The notes: generated from the letters alone by a model not told the origin. A DNA stretch of 64,000 nucleotides from Adonisia turfae CCMR0081 (GCF_011009555.1 NZ_QXHD01000004.1:2191985-2255984); one strand, 5' to 3'; shown: positions 1 through 10,762, counted from the first letter of the stretch. Made by a program: numbers and translations.

Positions 1-620
1 AGAATACTGCTGGAGGCAGTATAACTATCAATGCTACAAACGTCTTACTAATAGGTGATAGCGATATTGTTACGTTTGTAAATATCGGCGCATCAGGAGG
101 AGGAGACATTACGTTTAATGGTAATACGGTTATTGCCCTTGATGACAGTGATATTTTAGCGTTTGCTGATGATGGACGCGGTGGGGACATTACCTTCAAC
201 ACAGCCTTCTTTGGAGAAAATTATGTGCCGGGCAGTCCACCACCGTTTAATGGCAATGATCGAGTGGATGTAAATGCCAGTGGTGCCATCGACGGCAGTA
301 TTACTATCTCTGATATCTCTTTTATTGAAAACAGTTTGACCGAACTGCCAGATGCCTTGGTAGATCCCACCACACTTACCACTGGCAGTTGCATTGTCCG
401 CACAGAAGAAAATCCAGATTCTTTTATCACTACGGGCTCTGATGGTCTTCCACTACGTCCTAACGACTCTGCTAGCTCCAGGTTTTCAGCGCTCCCAGTG
501 CAACCCCTGACTAACGAAGACGCTCCGAGCCCATGGCACGTTGATCAACCTATTGTCGAACCCAATGTCCTGCATCGGCTGGCCGATGGTCGTTTGCTGC
601 TAGGGCGAGACTGCCCATAA
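1..620 (+). CDS. C-terminal part of a filamentous-haemagglutinin-like secreted adhesin (partial)
   Basis: The reading frame is open from base 3, so the start lies left of the window. The visible 200 or so residues first show the Ile/Asn/Gly/Asp-rich pattern of a right-handed beta-helix, with repeated GDITFN-type strands. They then show the usual tail of cyanobacterial haemagglutinin-like proteins: a segment around LPDALVDPTTL, two cysteines and a GSDGLPLRP stretch. Family knowledge: such proteins are exported by two-partner secretion and act at the cell surface. No transporter gene is in view; it may lie upstream. Neighbouring CHASE2 and DUF928 genes are often found with this family in cyanobacteria. 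Confidence 0.72.
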   Translation, partial: NTAGGSITINATNVLLIGDSDIVTFVNIGASGGGDITFNGNTVIALDDSDILAFADDGRGGDITFNTAFFGENYVPGSPPPFNGNDRVDVNASGAIDGSITISDISFIENSLTELPDALVDPTTLTTGSCIVRTEENPDSFITTGSDGLPLRPNDSASSRFSALPVQPLTNEDAPSPWHVDQPIVEPNVLHRLADGRLLLGRDCP

Positions 621-908
621 TCAAATGTAGTTTTCTGCAATGCTCGCCTCAGAAAACGGAAAATCTACACTCCATTTATATGGCTATTTTACTCAAGTTT
701 GGATAGTCGATTGGACACAGCGAGAATCTCTTGTGTCATAAAACTCTCCTGACTTCAAGGGGAATAACCCTTAATTTAGGAAGTGTGAATGAGCCAACAA
801 GCAATGCATTTCATCGTTATCTCTCTATCCATTTCCTAGAACAAAGCATTGCTACTGAAAGGCTCAATCCGCTCTTGAAATACCTAACGCATTAATGGAG
901 TTCGACCC

Positions 909-2552
909 ATGACATATGGACAAATCACTCAATCTAGTGACAATACATCTACAGGGGATAACAATATCGACGCCCTACTGCTTGAACATCGATGGGCAGA
1001 TACGACCGTAACGTTCAGTTTCACCAACAACTTTAAAAATGACTATGAGGAAGAAACAGATTATCCAGCCGAGTTTGAAAATGGATTTCAAACTCTAAAC
1101 GCCACCCAAAGATCTGTGGCTCGCGAATGGATGGATATGTATGAAAGTGTCTCTGGCTTAACATTAACGGAGCTAACGGGGGCTCAGGATCGGAATGCCA
1201 CTATCCGCATAGCAGAATCTAGTGCTGCCAATCCAGCTCGAGTCGGTGATTTCCCAGGAAGTACAGAGCATAGTGATAGTAGCTTTGCAGCTGGAGATAT
1301 TTGGTTTGACAACAACCAGTTTAACAATCCTCAAATGGGTGACTATGCCTATCTCACCTTTGGCCATGAAATTGGCCATGCATTAGGTCTTAAACATGGT
1401 CACAGCACGGAAGAGGGCGTGCAAGCAGTTGCCATGGATGCCAATCGAGACTCCATAGAATTCTCGGTGATGACTTACCGTTCTTACGTAGGCAGCCCAG
1501 TTAGGAGCTATACAATCGCACAAGATAGTTATCCCCAGTCCATGATGATGTATGACATCAGGGCTATACAAGAGATGTATGGTGCCAATTTTAACCATAA
1601 CTCCAACGATACAGTCTATAGGTTTTCAACAGACACGGGGGAACTGTCGATCAACGGTGTTGGTCAAGGGCAACCGGTTGGGAATAAAGTCTTCCGTACC
1701 ATTTGGGATGGCAATGGTAATGACACCTACGATTTCTCTAACTATACGACCAATCTCTCCGTTGACTTACGCCCTGGCAAATGGAGCAATTTAGATAGAG
1801 ATGGTAACTTTCAACAGGCAGAGCTAGGTCCCAATCAGCACGCCCAGGGTCATGTTTATAATGCTCTTCAGTACGATGGGGATAATCGCTCATTAATCGA
1901 AAATGCCAATGGTGGTTCCGGTGACGACATCATCCACGGCAATAACGCTGATAACGTGCTCCGAGGTAAGGCAGGCAATGACGTTCTTCGTGGTTATTTA
2001 GGGGCCGACGAGATTCAGGCCGGCACCGGTGATGATACCGTCTACGGTGGCTTTGGTAATGACAAGCTCTATGGCTTTTCTGGTAATGATAAACTCAATG
2101 GTCAAGCTGATGATGATCTGATTCATGGTGGGGCCGGCCATGACATCATCACCGGTGGTTTTGGCAACGATCGCCTCAATGGCGATAAAGGCAATGACCA
2201 ACTCGTGGGGGGTGCTGGTAACGATATCCTTACGGGGGGTGCTGGAGCGGATAAATTCCAGTTTAAGTCCTTACAGCATGGTATCGATTCCATTACTGAC
2301 TTTGTCCGTGCCCAAGGCGACAGAATTACACTGGTGGCCAGTGGCTTAGGTGGTGGCTTAACCCAAGGTTTATTAGGTGCAGAGCAATTTGTCCTGGGGT
2401 CTGCAACCGATGCCAATGACCGTGTGCTCTATAATAGTTCAACTGGAGCGTTATCTTTTGATATTGATGGCTCAGGCTCTACGAAGGCTGTCCAGATTGC
2501 CACCCTATCAGCAGGTACATCTCTGACGAGAAGTGACTTTGTTGTCGTATAG
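909..2552 (+). CDS. Serralysin-like zinc metalloprotease with RTX repeats
   Basis: A 547-residue M10-type metalloprotease. The zinc motif HEIGHALGLKH starts at residue 153 (ligands H153, H157, H163; catalytic E154), and a Met-turn SVMTYRS has its Met at residue 188. Residues about 325-450 carry repeated glycine/aspartate-rich nonapeptides of the RTX type (for example GGFGNDKLY and GGAGNDILT), which bind calcium. The last 90 residues match the serralysin C-terminal secretion region. There is no N-terminal signal peptide, as expected for type I secretion. No type I secretion genes are in the window. It probably degrades extracellular protein, but the substrate is unknown. Confidence 0.88.
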   Translation: MTYGQITQSSDNTSTGDNNIDALLLEHRWADTTVTFSFTNNFKNDYEEETDYPAEFENGFQTLNATQRSVAREWMDMYESVSGLTLTELTGAQDRNATIRIAESSAANPARVGDFPGSTEHSDSSFAAGDIWFDNNQFNNPQMGDYAYLTFGHEIGHALGLKHGHSTEEGVQAVAMDANRDSIEFSVMTYRSYVGSPVRSYTIAQDSYPQSMMMYDIRAIQEMYGANFNHNSNDTVYRFSTDTGELSINGVGQGQPVGNKVFRTIWDGNGNDTYDFSNYTTNLSVDLRPGKWSNLDRDGNFQQAELGPNQHAQGHVYNALQYDGDNRSLIENANGGSGDDIIHGNNADNVLRGKAGNDVLRGYLGADEIQAGTGDDTVYGGFGNDKLYGFSGNDKLNGQADDDLIHGGAGHDIITGGFGNDRLNGDKGNDQLVGGAGNDILTGGAGADKFQFKSLQHGIDSITDFVRAQGDRITLVASGLGGGLTQGLLGAEQFVLGSATDANDRVLYNSSTGALSFDIDGSGSTKAVQIATLSAGTSLTRSDFVVV

Positions 2553-2759
2553 AATGCCTTATTCCATGGGACGGATGACTTCAGTAAAGATGTCATCTGT
2601 CCATTTTTTGTCTTCATTTGTCTGTCTTAATCTAGCGTTTGTTTTAATCTAGCTCTTGATGACGATTAGCCATTTTGAGCCGCTGTTTAAATTTGGTAAG
2701 CTGTATGACAATAGTCAGCGTACTGCTATTCTCGCGATTGCTGATTTAGGGTATAACCC

Positions 2760-4676
2760 ATGGCCCACAACACTAACATTACTCTTGCCTGGCAACATTT
2801 ACCCAATAGCTTAAAAAACTGGCAGCTATCAATATTACCAGGATTGACCTTAACGGGGCTAATTATCATAGTTAGACTTTTAGGTGTATTTCAAGCTATC
2901 GAGTGGAGAACGTTAGATCTATTTTTACGACTTCGATCTGCAGAAACAACAGATACAAGAGTGCTGGTTGTTGCCATTGATGAAACTGATATTCAAAACT
3001 TGGGCACCTACCCGTTACCTGGTCAAACCTTAGCAACCCTTTTAAGACAGTTGGACCAATATCAGCCCCGGGCTGTGGGCATTGATATTTTTCGTGATTT
3101 ACCCGAAAAATCAGGTAATCAAGATTTTGTAGAGGCCTTAGCCGATCTACCCTATGTCTTTGGTATCGAATTTTTAGGGCAGACTGGTGAGAGTATTGGT
3201 CCACCCCCCACCTTACCTTACGAAAGAGTAGGGTTTTCAGATTATCCGTTAGATGATGATGGCGCTGTGCGGAGAAGTCTTTTAGGGAGACCTAAAGACT
3301 CTGGTGTTTATCAATTCTCCCTGGCCATGCGTCTCACGTCTGAATATTTACGGCATGAAGGCATTCCATTAGAAAATGGTTTAAAGAATCCTGATTCTAT
3401 GCGCTTTGGGGCTGTAGAAATTGAACCGTTTTACCCTAATACGGGCGGTTACGTAAGAGCTGATGCGAATGCCCAACAAACACTGATTAACTTCCGCAGT
3501 GGGCCTGCGCCTTTTCGGATGGTACCGCTCAGGGATGTGTTAGCGGATAATGTCTCCCCCAGTTGGATTAAAGACAGTGTTATTCTCATTGGCATTATTT
3601 CTCCAGGTCATAAGGATAATGTGACATCCGCTGCCCTTGTCGGTAAAAATCCTGGTGCCGTGTCTGGCGTTGAAATCCATGCCCATGTAGTCAGCCAGAT
3701 TCTGAGTGCTGTCTTAGATAATCGTCCCCTACTGCGCAGCCTGCCAGACATTGGAGAATACCTATGGATTTTATGGTGGGGGATTGCGGGAATTGTGCTG
3801 GTGGGTGTGGTCCCCACACCGTCGCGGCATTTGATTTTGGTGCTGATGACGGGCGTAGGTTTGGTGTTTACCAGCTATGTGGCCTTGTCCGTGGGCTGGT
3901 GGCTACCATTAGAGCCGCCATTGATTGCCTTTTTACTGAATGGCCTAGTCTTGCCGGGGATATTATTATATGACCAGATGTTGCGATCGCGCATCGAAGC
4001 TGGTCAACGGGTCATCCGCCACACATACAATGCTGTTCACAACGGTCCCCTACAAACCTTAGCTCTCATTCTAAAAGATGTTGATGATCCAGATAAAACG
4101 ATAGATCGCCCCCAACTATCCGCTAAGCTTGACCAACTCAATCAAGAGATTCGGGCTGTTTACAACACCTTAGAAGAAGAACTTAAACCGCAAAATAACC
4201 AACTTCATCTGCAAAGTCAGGGGCCTACTTTAGACCTTGATATGGTTCTGCATGAGTTGCTTTATGAAGTGTTTGAGCAAACAATACAAAGAGATTTTCC
4301 ACACTTTAAATCCATTAAATTTAACGTAGTTCAGTTTGAATCTATGGAGGATTCACGATTGGGCAGGGAAGAAAAGCGATATCTCTGTCGTTTCCTCGAA
4401 GAAGCCCTCTGTAATGTAGGTAGATACGCTCAGGGCGCTACAAAGTTAACAGTCAATTGCCTGGCCACAGAAAACGAAAATCTCATTTTAGTTCAGGATA
4501 ATGGCAAAACTGTTCTTAAGGACGACTCTAAGTACATCAATCGGCTAGAAGGAGGTAGAGGCACCTGGCAGGCTCAGCAGCTAGCTCACCACTTAAAGGG
4601 ACAATTCAAACGCTTTTCAGTATCCCCCCATGGCACATGTTGCGAATTAAGATGGCCCATTTCCAAACCTAGGTGA
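2760..4676 (+). CDS. CHASE2-domain sensor histidine kinase
   Basis: 638 residues. An N-terminal membrane segment (about 20-45) is followed by an extracytoplasmic CHASE2 domain (about 50-330; signature VVAIDETDIQNLGTYPLP). Three closely packed transmembrane helices follow (about 335-410), then a short dimerisation segment and a C-terminal ATPase. The likely phospho-acceptor is the His in VHNGPLQ, resembling the NarL-partner kinases. The ATPase shows an N-box EEALCNVGRYA and a G1 box QDNG. The stop overlaps the GTG start of the DUF928 gene by 4 bases, so the two are probably co-translated. The response regulator at 5654 is the likely partner. CHASE2 ligands are unknown. Confidence 0.88.
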   Translation: MAHNTNITLAWQHLPNSLKNWQLSILPGLTLTGLIIIVRLLGVFQAIEWRTLDLFLRLRSAETTDTRVLVVAIDETDIQNLGTYPLPGQTLATLLRQLDQYQPRAVGIDIFRDLPEKSGNQDFVEALADLPYVFGIEFLGQTGESIGPPPTLPYERVGFSDYPLDDDGAVRRSLLGRPKDSGVYQFSLAMRLTSEYLRHEGIPLENGLKNPDSMRFGAVEIEPFYPNTGGYVRADANAQQTLINFRSGPAPFRMVPLRDVLADNVSPSWIKDSVILIGIISPGHKDNVTSAALVGKNPGAVSGVEIHAHVVSQILSAVLDNRPLLRSLPDIGEYLWILWWGIAGIVLVGVVPTPSRHLILVLMTGVGLVFTSYVALSVGWWLPLEPPLIAFLLNGLVLPGILLYDQMLRSRIEAGQRVIRHTYNAVHNGPLQTLALILKDVDDPDKTIDRPQLSAKLDQLNQEIRAVYNTLEEELKPQNNQLHLQSQGPTLDLDMVLHELLYEVFEQTIQRDFPHFKSIKFNVVQFESMEDSRLGREEKRYLCRFLEEALCNVGRYAQGATKLTVNCLATENENLILVQDNGKTVLKDDSKYINRLEGGRGTWQAQQLAHHLKGQFKRFSVSPHGTCCELRWPISKPR

Positions 4677-5443
4677 AATTAGCTAAGCTCAAGAAAATGC
4701 AAGATTTCAGCATACTAAAATCTCTTAATATGCCATTTCTTCCCTTAGGTAGTAGATTGACTCGGTTAACCTGCTTAGCGCTGATCAGTACCATTTTAGG
4801 GATCTCAGTGTCTGCGATCGCAGCCTACATGCCATCGGAAGATACAAAGGCCCCTGAAGGACCGACGCTTTCAGGGGGACGTCGAGGGGGATGTGACGAT
4901 GCCTCAGCCCTTGATTTACTAGCCCTTGCCCCACAACACTCGGTGGGACAAACGTTGACAACACAACCAACATTGGTTTGGTATGTACCTGATGCCAAGG
5001 CCTATAACGTTCAGCTAAATTTATACCAATATACCGGTGAGGGTTGGGCCGATATTGTGGAAGGGTTAGACATTGGCCTGAGCACGCAAGGCTATATGAG
5101 TTATACGGTACCCGCCACCCTAGAGTTGGAAATAGGCAGTGTCTATGAGTGGCAAATTGTGCTAACTTGCATCCCTGATCGTCCATCCAGTGCTCAGGTC
5201 ACAGGCGCACAGTTTGAGGTGGTTAGCCGTCCCATTGACCTGAGTGCGGTAGACGGTAATCGGGTGCAACAGGCTCAAGAATATGCGATCGCAGGGCTAT
5301 GGTACGACGCCATGGCACTCCTATCAGATCCGTTGCTAACCCCTGAGGAAAATGACTATAGACGTGAGTTACTAACTAGTCTGGCTGAATTTGAAGATGT
5401 TGAAATTGGGGCTCAACTTCGACAGATCTCGGCAGTTGATTAA
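4673..5443 (+). CDS. DUF928 domain protein
   Basis: 256 residues starting at GTG inside the kinase stop (GTGA overlap); ATG codons at 4697 and 4730 are alternatives. A hydrophobic segment at about 35-50, ending SAIAAY, looks like a signal peptide. The mature part has a basic GGRRGG stretch, LALAP, and a beta-sandwich pattern with WYVPDA and YEWQIVLTC, as in DUF928. This family is found mainly in cyanobacteria, next to CHASE2 kinases, CHAT proteins and haemagglutinin-like adhesins. Location is probably periplasmic. Function is unknown; a role as an extracytoplasmic partner of the upstream kinase is inferred only from coupling. Confidence 0.8.
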   Translation: MKLAKLKKMQDFSILKSLNMPFLPLGSRLTRLTCLALISTILGISVSAIAAYMPSEDTKAPEGPTLSGGRRGGCDDASALDLLALAPQHSVGQTLTTQPTLVWYVPDAKAYNVQLNLYQYTGEGWADIVEGLDIGLSTQGYMSYTVPATLELEIGSVYEWQIVLTCIPDRPSSAQVTGAQFEVVSRPIDLSAVDGNRVQQAQEYAIAGLWYDAMALLSDPLLTPEENDYRRELLTSLAEFEDVEIGAQLRQISAVD

Positions 5444-5653
5444 GTTTAAGCATTGACTAAGGAATTAGGGGTTAGGTCTGCTTTCTGGTCACTAGGACGA
5501 GGCTAACTGGCCTACTCCCTAACACTGACTACCTATACCTCACACTAAAGACAGATAAGATTACCAACTGGATCAGCTAAGTTAGATATTGCAGTGGCAA
5601 ATACAGCTCAAATCCTGAATAAAATGCCGCATCTTTTATTGCAAGTCTAAATC

Positions 5654-6316
5654 ATGGCCTCTGACTATCCCTGTAACAAGATACTTATTGTTGATGATCA
5701 TGAAGCAATCTTAAGTGGCACTATCAGTGCCTTATTACAAGAATATCCTGACGCAGCCATTACCACAGCCAACACAGCTCAATCGGCCCAAGGGGAATTA
5801 TCAATCGCATTACCCGATCTCTTGATCATGGACTTATCCATTCCTCAGGATGCTCAAACACCCTCTGAAGTGGATACAGGCATTGAGCTTCTACGAAAGG
5901 TCATGGAAACCTACCCAGAACTTAATATTGTTGTACAAAGTGCCCATATACGTTCACTGATTCGGCTCAAGCCTCAGATTGCGATTCATCAGGCAGGTTT
6001 TACCATTATCGATAAAAAATTGCCGATGAAAGAAATGCTGACTAAAGTCGCTTGGGCTTTGCAAGGCTTGATTTATACACCCCGTGATATGCGGACAAGT
6101 TTAGAAGTTAGGTCCGAATGGCTCACGGTTCTGGAATTAGCCTTCAAAGAAGGTCTCAAAGATAAAATAATTGCCGAAAGAATGAACGTTTCAGAACGCA
6201 CCGTTCGTCATTATTGGTCTAAGGTCCAGGATGCCCTGGACGTTTACCCTGAAGCGAATAAAAATATACGCATTCAAACTGAGATTCGTGCCCGTGAAGA
6301 AGGCTTAATTGCCTAA
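5654..6316 (+). CDS. NarL/FixJ-type response regulator
   Basis: 220 residues. The receiver domain (about 8-135) has the acidic pair in ILIVDDHE and the likely phospho-aspartate in LLIMDLSIP. A LuxR-type helix-turn-helix lies near the C-terminus (about 160-205; KIIAERMNVSERTVRHYW). It lies 210 bases after the DUF928 gene on the same strand and is the obvious partner of the CHASE2 kinase, whose dimerisation motif is of the type that pairs with this class. DNA targets are unknown; the adjacent adhesin and protease genes are candidates by position only. Confidence 0.87.
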   Translation: MASDYPCNKILIVDDHEAILSGTISALLQEYPDAAITTANTAQSAQGELSIALPDLLIMDLSIPQDAQTPSEVDTGIELLRKVMETYPELNIVVQSAHIRSLIRLKPQIAIHQAGFTIIDKKLPMKEMLTKVAWALQGLIYTPRDMRTSLEVRSEWLTVLELAFKEGLKDKIIAERMNVSERTVRHYWSKVQDALDVYPEANKNIRIQTEIRAREEGLIA

Positions 6317-6419
6317 ATTTTAATCAACACCCAGAATTAACATCCAAGCATATGCCCTCACCGGGACATGCGACGTCTCCTAGTTGCCGATGATGAGATT
6401 CCAGATACATGGCATACGC

Positions 6420-6803
6420 TCAATCAGCCTGATGAGATGGTGCCATAACATCACTGGTTAATCCTTGGGCAGCTTTATCGGTTTTGGCAGCCATAATGAA
6501 ATCATTTCGATGCAGCCCATTTAGAGCATGGGTCCACCAGGTGACTGTGACCTTACCCCATTCAGTCAGTAGAGCCGGATGATGTTGCTCCCCTTCAGCC
6601 AGATCACCGACTTTGTTGGTGAACCCCAGGGCGGTCTGAAAATCACTAAAATGGTAAACCCGTTGTAATTGAGGGATGCCCTCTACGGAGATAATATCCC
6701 AATCCGGAATCTGAGGCTTAAGTTCCGCTACTTCCGCCTCACTGGCGGGTGGAACCTTGCCACTACAAGGAATACAGGTTTGACGGGTTAATGAATCACT
6801 CAT
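6420..6803 (-). CDS. Pterin-4a-carbinolamine dehydratase (DCoH/PhhB family)
   Basis: 127 residues, usual length for the family. Diagnostic stretches are YHFSDFQTALGFTNKVGDLAE and EQHHPALLTEWGKVTVTWWTH, where the paired histidines and WWTH belong to the active site. Family reaction: dehydration of 4a-hydroxytetrahydrobiopterin (EC 4.2.1.96). In bacteria without phenylalanine hydroxylase the role is less clear; pterin recycling or molybdopterin-related roles have been proposed. It lies 60 bases downstream of acnB on the same strand and may be co-transcribed. The N-terminus carries an unusual CIPCSG pair of cysteines. Confidence 0.88.
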   Translation of the reverse strand: MSDSLTRQTCIPCSGKVPPASEAEVAELKPQIPDWDIISVEGIPQLQRVYHFSDFQTALGFTNKVGDLAEGEQHHPALLTEWGKVTVTWWTHALNGLHRNDFIMAAKTDKAAQGLTSDVMAPSHQAD

Positions 6804-6865
6804 TTTTCTTCTCCTGAGTTCAACAGGCCAGAGCCCATACAGTTAGCCCTGGCCTAAAGCTTTCT

Positions 6866-9472
6866 TTAGTTTACTGAGAGTGCTTCTTTTTCAATCTTCT
6901 CTTCTTCATCTTTTGAAAGCACACGCCCTTCGTCCTCAAAACCTTTGAGTTGATCAAAGTTTAAATAGCGGTACAGTTCATCTGCAAAGGGATCGAGCTT
7001 CTTCGCAACAATCTCCAAATATTCTTCCATGTTGGGAATTCGGCCCAGCAATGCACAGGCAGCTGCCAGTTCTGCAGAACCTAGATATACCTGAGCACCT
7101 TTACCCATCCGGTTATTGAAATTGCGGGTGGACGTAGAAAAGACTGTTGCACCATCTTCCACACGGGCCTGATTCCCCATGCAAAGCGAACATCCAGGCA
7201 TCTCAGTTCGGGCTCCAGCGGCGGCAAAGGTGCCGTAGTAGCCTTCCTTACGCAGCTGCTGTTCATCCATCCGAGTGGGTGGACAAATCCAAAGACGTCC
7301 CTTAACAGTACCAGCCCCTTCTAGCACTTTTGCTGATGCTCGATAGTGGCCAATATTAGTCATACAGGAGCCGATGAAGACCTCATCAACTTTGTCGTCA
7401 ACAACATCTGAAAGAGTTTTGATGTTGTCAGGATCATTCGGTGCAGCCACCAGAGGTTCCTTAATCTCGTTGAGGTCAATCTCGATCACCTCTGCATAGG
7501 TTGCATCTGCATCCGCTGACATCAGGCTAGGATTGGCCAGCCAATCTTCCATCGCCGCAATTCGCCGTGCCAAAGTACGAGCATCGGCATACCCACGGGC
7601 GATCATGTTCTTCATCAGTGCCACATTGGACCGTAGATACTCAGCCACAGTCTCTTCGCTAAGCTTGATGGTACAGCCTGCTGCAGAACGCTCTGCCGTT
7701 GCATCAGTTAACTCAAAGGCTTGCTCCAGCTTCAGATCAGGCATTCCTTCCATCTCAATAATGCGACCGGAAAAAACATTTTTCTTATTCTTCTTCTCGA
7801 CGGTGAGTAGACCTTTTTGGATAGCTACGTAGGGAATTGCATTAACGATGTCCCGCAGTGTAATGCCAGGCTGTAATTCACCTTTAAATTTGACTAAAAC
7901 CGATTCGGGCATGTCCAGAGGCATTGCACCGATGGCAGCTGCAAAGGCGACTAAACCAGACCCAGCTGGGAAGGAAATACCTAAGGGGAAACGGGTATGG
8001 GAATCTCCGCCTGTGCCCACAGTGTCGGGCATCAGCATGCGGTTTAGCCATGAGTGAATGATGCCATCCCCAGGCTGTAGGGCAACACCACCGCGAGAGG
8101 AAAAGAAATCTGGCAATGTGGCATGGGTCTCTACATCCACTGGCTTTGGATAGGCTGCAGTATGGCAGAAGGTTTGTAGCACTAGCCCCGCACTAAAGCC
8201 AAGACAGGCCAGCTCCTTCATCTCATCGCGGGTCATCGGACCAGTGGTGTCTTGAGAACCCACCGTCGTCATCAGTGGTTCGCAGGACATACCCGGTCGC
8301 ACACCGGGCAAACCACAGGCTTTACCCACCATTTTCTGGGCCAATGTGTAACCGTTGCCAGTCTCAGTAGGCGCAGCAGGACGAATAAATACATCGCTAG
8401 GTGCTAGGCCTAAAGCTGCACGAGTTTTATCTGTGAGCGCACGGCCAATCATTAGGGGAATGCGTCCACCGGCTCTGACTTCATCTAGCAGGGTGTCAGG
8501 TGTGAGGCTAAAGGTGGCAATGACAGCGCCATCCTTGGTAATTTCGCCTTTGCGCACATGGATGGTAACGACATCGCCAGTTTCCATCTGGGAGACGTCG
8601 CACTCAATGGGGAGAGCACCCGAATCTTCTGCTGTATTGAAGAAGATAGGCGCGATTTTGCCACCGAGGATGTAGCCGCTTGTCCGCTTGTTAGGAACGT
8701 GGGGGATATCTTCACCCAAATGCCAGATAACAGAGTTCATCGCCGATTTGCGAGAGGACCCGGTACCAACAACATCCCCTACGTAAGCCACCGGATTACC
8801 CTTGGTTTTTAGCTCGGCAATGGTTTCTAGGGCATTGGGCATTTTAGACTCGAGCATCACCAAACCATGCAGGGGGATGTCTGGACGGCTAGTGGCATGG
8901 GGGGCAGGGGAAAGGTCATCTGTATTAGTCTCACCAGGGACCTTGAAAACAGTGATATCGATGGTGTCGGGAACCTCGGGCTTACTGGTGAACCACTCCG
9001 CTGTAGCCCAGGCATCTACAACGTGTTGGGCGTAGTCACTGCCTTTATCCTTGCCCTTGGCTAGCGCTAGTACGTCGTTAAAGGCGTCATATACAAGCAG
9101 TGTTTTCTTGAGTGCATCGGTGGCAGCTTGGGCCAGTTCTGCATCTGGAGATTTAAGTAGATCTACCAAGGACTGGACGTTATAACCACCTAACATTGTG
9201 CCGAGTAGCTGCACGGCTCTTAGGGGCGATATCAATGGACTCGTGGTTTCGCCCTTGGCAATGGCGGTTAGAAAGGATGCTTTTACGTAGGATGCTTGGT
9301 CAACTCCGGGGGGAATGCGATCGCACAACAGATGCATCAAAAACTCAGATTCACCCTCAGGCGGCTGCTTAAGTAGATCACAGAGATCAGCTGTTTGCTC
9401 AGCAGTTAACGGTAGTGGAGGAATCCCCAATGACGCTCTTTCAGCTACATGTTTGCGATATGATTCCAGCAT
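6866..9472 (-). CDS. acnB: Aconitate hydratase B
   Basis: About 868 residues, the usual AcnB length, covering the HEAT-like N-terminal domain, swivel domain and catalytic domains. The 4Fe-4S cysteines are visible in FIGSCMTN and [10 protein letters not shown]. The catalytic region includes GGDSHTRFP. It interconverts citrate and isocitrate in the cytosolic TCA reactions, and AcnB also handles 2-methylisocitrate. I chose the ATG at 9472, which has an AGGGG-type ribosome site upstream, over the GTG at 9475. The intergenic stretch to the right (9476-9663) should hold its promoter. Confidence 0.95.
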   Translation of the reverse strand: MLESYRKHVAERASLGIPPLPLTAEQTADLCDLLKQPPEGESEFLMHLLCDRIPPGVDQASYVKASFLTAIAKGETTSPLISPLRAVQLLGTMLGGYNVQSLVDLLKSPDAELAQAATDALKKTLLVYDAFNDVLALAKGKDKGSDYAQHVVDAWATAEWFTSKPEVPDTIDITVFKVPGETNTDDLSPAPHATSRPDIPLHGLVMLESKMPNALETIAELKTKGNPVAYVGDVVGTGSSRKSAMNSVIWHLGEDIPHVPNKRTSGYILGGKIAPIFFNTAEDSGALPIECDVSQMETGDVVTIHVRKGEITKDGAVIATFSLTPDTLLDEVRAGGRIPLMIGRALTDKTRAALGLAPSDVFIRPAAPTETGNGYTLAQKMVGKACGLPGVRPGMSCEPLMTTVGSQDTTGPMTRDEMKELACLGFSAGLVLQTFCHTAAYPKPVDVETHATLPDFFSSRGGVALQPGDGIIHSWLNRMLMPDTVGTGGDSHTRFPLGISFPAGSGLVAFAAAIGAMPLDMPESVLVKFKGELQPGITLRDIVNAIPYVAIQKGLLTVEKKNKKNVFSGRIIEMEGMPDLKLEQAFELTDATAERSAAGCTIKLSEETVAEYLRSNVALMKNMIARGYADARTLARRIAAMEDWLANPSLMSADADATYAEVIEIDLNEIKEPLVAAPNDPDNIKTLSDVVDDKVDEVFIGSCMTNIGHYRASAKVLEGAGTVKGRLWICPPTRMDEQQLRKEGYYGTFAAAGARTEMPGCSLCMGNQARVEDGATVFSTSTRNFNNRMGKGAQVYLGSAELAAACALLGRIPNMEEYLEIVAKKLDPFADELYRYLNFDQLKGFEDEGRVLSKDEEEKIEKEALSVN

Positions 9473-9663
9473 CACTTACCCCTACGCTATCTTAAAAAAT
9501 ATTAGACCGGAAAAATTGACAAAAGAGTGCCACTCTCTGGATTCTACATCCATCCTAGCGCAATTCCACCTCAGCAGTCGCCCAGGATCCTTGTAGTGTC
9601 AGGGATAAAAAGATTGTAGAACGTCTCAATGGACTCCTCTCAAACTCAAAATAGAATAGCTTT

Positions 9664-10521
9664 TTAGGAATTATTCCCGTTATTTCTCCCTATTAGATGA
9701 ACCTCTCTCTGAGGGAATGGAATACTAATGCCAACTTCATCAAACCGTGTTTTAAGGGATTCCTGAACGCCGAAATATACATTCCAGTAGTTCTCAGTTT
9801 TAGTCCAAGGCCGCACAGCCAGATTAACGCTGCTATCAGCCAGCTCTAGGACCCCTACCGTAGGTTTAGGCTCTGCTAGCACCAAGTCTTGACCTGCCAA
9901 AACTTCCAAGGTCAATTGTTTAACCTTGGCCAAATTTTCCTGATAGGCCACACCGATTACCAGATCCACCCGCAATATTCCCTTGGCTGAATAATTAATG
10001 ATGTTGTTATCGGTCAGCTTGCTGTTCGGCACAATTACGGTGCGATTGTCCAAGGTGCGTAGGATAACTGTAAACACTTGGATCTCTTCCACAATGCCAT
10101 TGATATCAGCCGCTTCTATCCAGTCTCCTACTCGAAAGGGCTGAAATAAAATGATTAAGATGCCTGCGGCAAAGTTTGACAGCGATCCCTGCAAGGCCAA
10201 ACCTATCGCCAGGCCTGCAGCACCCAGAACAGCAACCAGCGATGTTGTTTCAATTCCTAGCTGACCCAGGGCTGCCAAAATAAAAAAGGCTAAGGTCCCG
10301 TAATAAAGGATATTACTAGCAAAAGAGATTAACGTTGGCTCAATGCGAGCCTTTGCCATTAGCTTTTTAATCAGCTGCTTGACAAACGAGGCCATCCAAC
10401 GACCCACGATTAGAATGATAATTGCAACAATAATCTGTAAGCCAATATCTACAGAGATATTTCGAACTTGGGTCAATAGCTGATTAGACTGAGCAGATGA
10501 GATTTGACCTAGCGCATTCAT
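9664..10521 (-). CDS. Small-conductance mechanosensitive channel, MscS family (copy 1)
   Basis: 285 residues, the short MscS architecture. Three N-terminal membrane helices (about 25-50, 65-85, 90-120) precede the pore-lining helix, which is rich in Gly and Ala (AVLGAAGLAIGLALQGSLSNFAAG). The beta-domain signature FRVGDWIEA and VIVPNSKL follow. It releases solutes on hypo-osmotic shock. It is followed on the same strand, 240 bases upstream, by a second MscS gene separated from it by a strong terminator, so the two are probably expressed separately. Confidence 0.92.
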   Translation of the reverse strand: MNALGQISSAQSNQLLTQVRNISVDIGLQIIVAIIILIVGRWMASFVKQLIKKLMAKARIEPTLISFASNILYYGTLAFFILAALGQLGIETTSLVAVLGAAGLAIGLALQGSLSNFAAGILIILFQPFRVGDWIEAADINGIVEEIQVFTVILRTLDNRTVIVPNSKLTDNNIINYSAKGILRVDLVIGVAYQENLAKVKQLTLEVLAGQDLVLAEPKPTVGVLELADSSVNLAVRPWTKTENYWNVYFGVQESLKTRFDEVGISIPFPQREVHLIGRNNGNNS

Positions 10522-10629
10522 GGATTTATGTGCTTAGCATGACAATATGAGCTAAGTGCTTGATCATACTGCTTTGCTTACGCGCTTAACTGTCTTTCAG
10601 CTAGCTATCGGTCAAAACTTTCCATCAAA

Positions 10630-10657
10630 AAGAGCGATAGACGTGTCTATCGCTCTT
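10630..10657 (-). terminator. Rho-independent terminator after the second mscS gene
   Basis: A perfect 13-base inverted repeat (AAGAGCGATAGAC and its complement) separated by only two bases. Read on the minus strand it is followed by TTTTTG, the form of an intrinsic terminator. It sits 106 bases past the stop of the mscS gene ending at 10763 and before the next mscS gene. Confidence 0.78.
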
Positions 10658-10762
10658 GAGGTTGATTTTAGTCAATCGTTAGGATTAACAAAATGGTGTT
10701 GCCGAGCGTTGGTATGGTTTCACCGTTTCATCTACATGTCAGTTTCTTGAGAGACTTCGTTT

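Noticed and set aside
2123..2416. Antisense and frame-shifted frames in the RTX repeat region
   Set aside because: They are produced by the repetitive glycine/aspartate codons of the protease gene.
7533..9064. Several open frames on the plus strand across the acnB gene
   Set aside because: They are antisense to a full-length, motif-complete acnB gene and have no recognisable domains.
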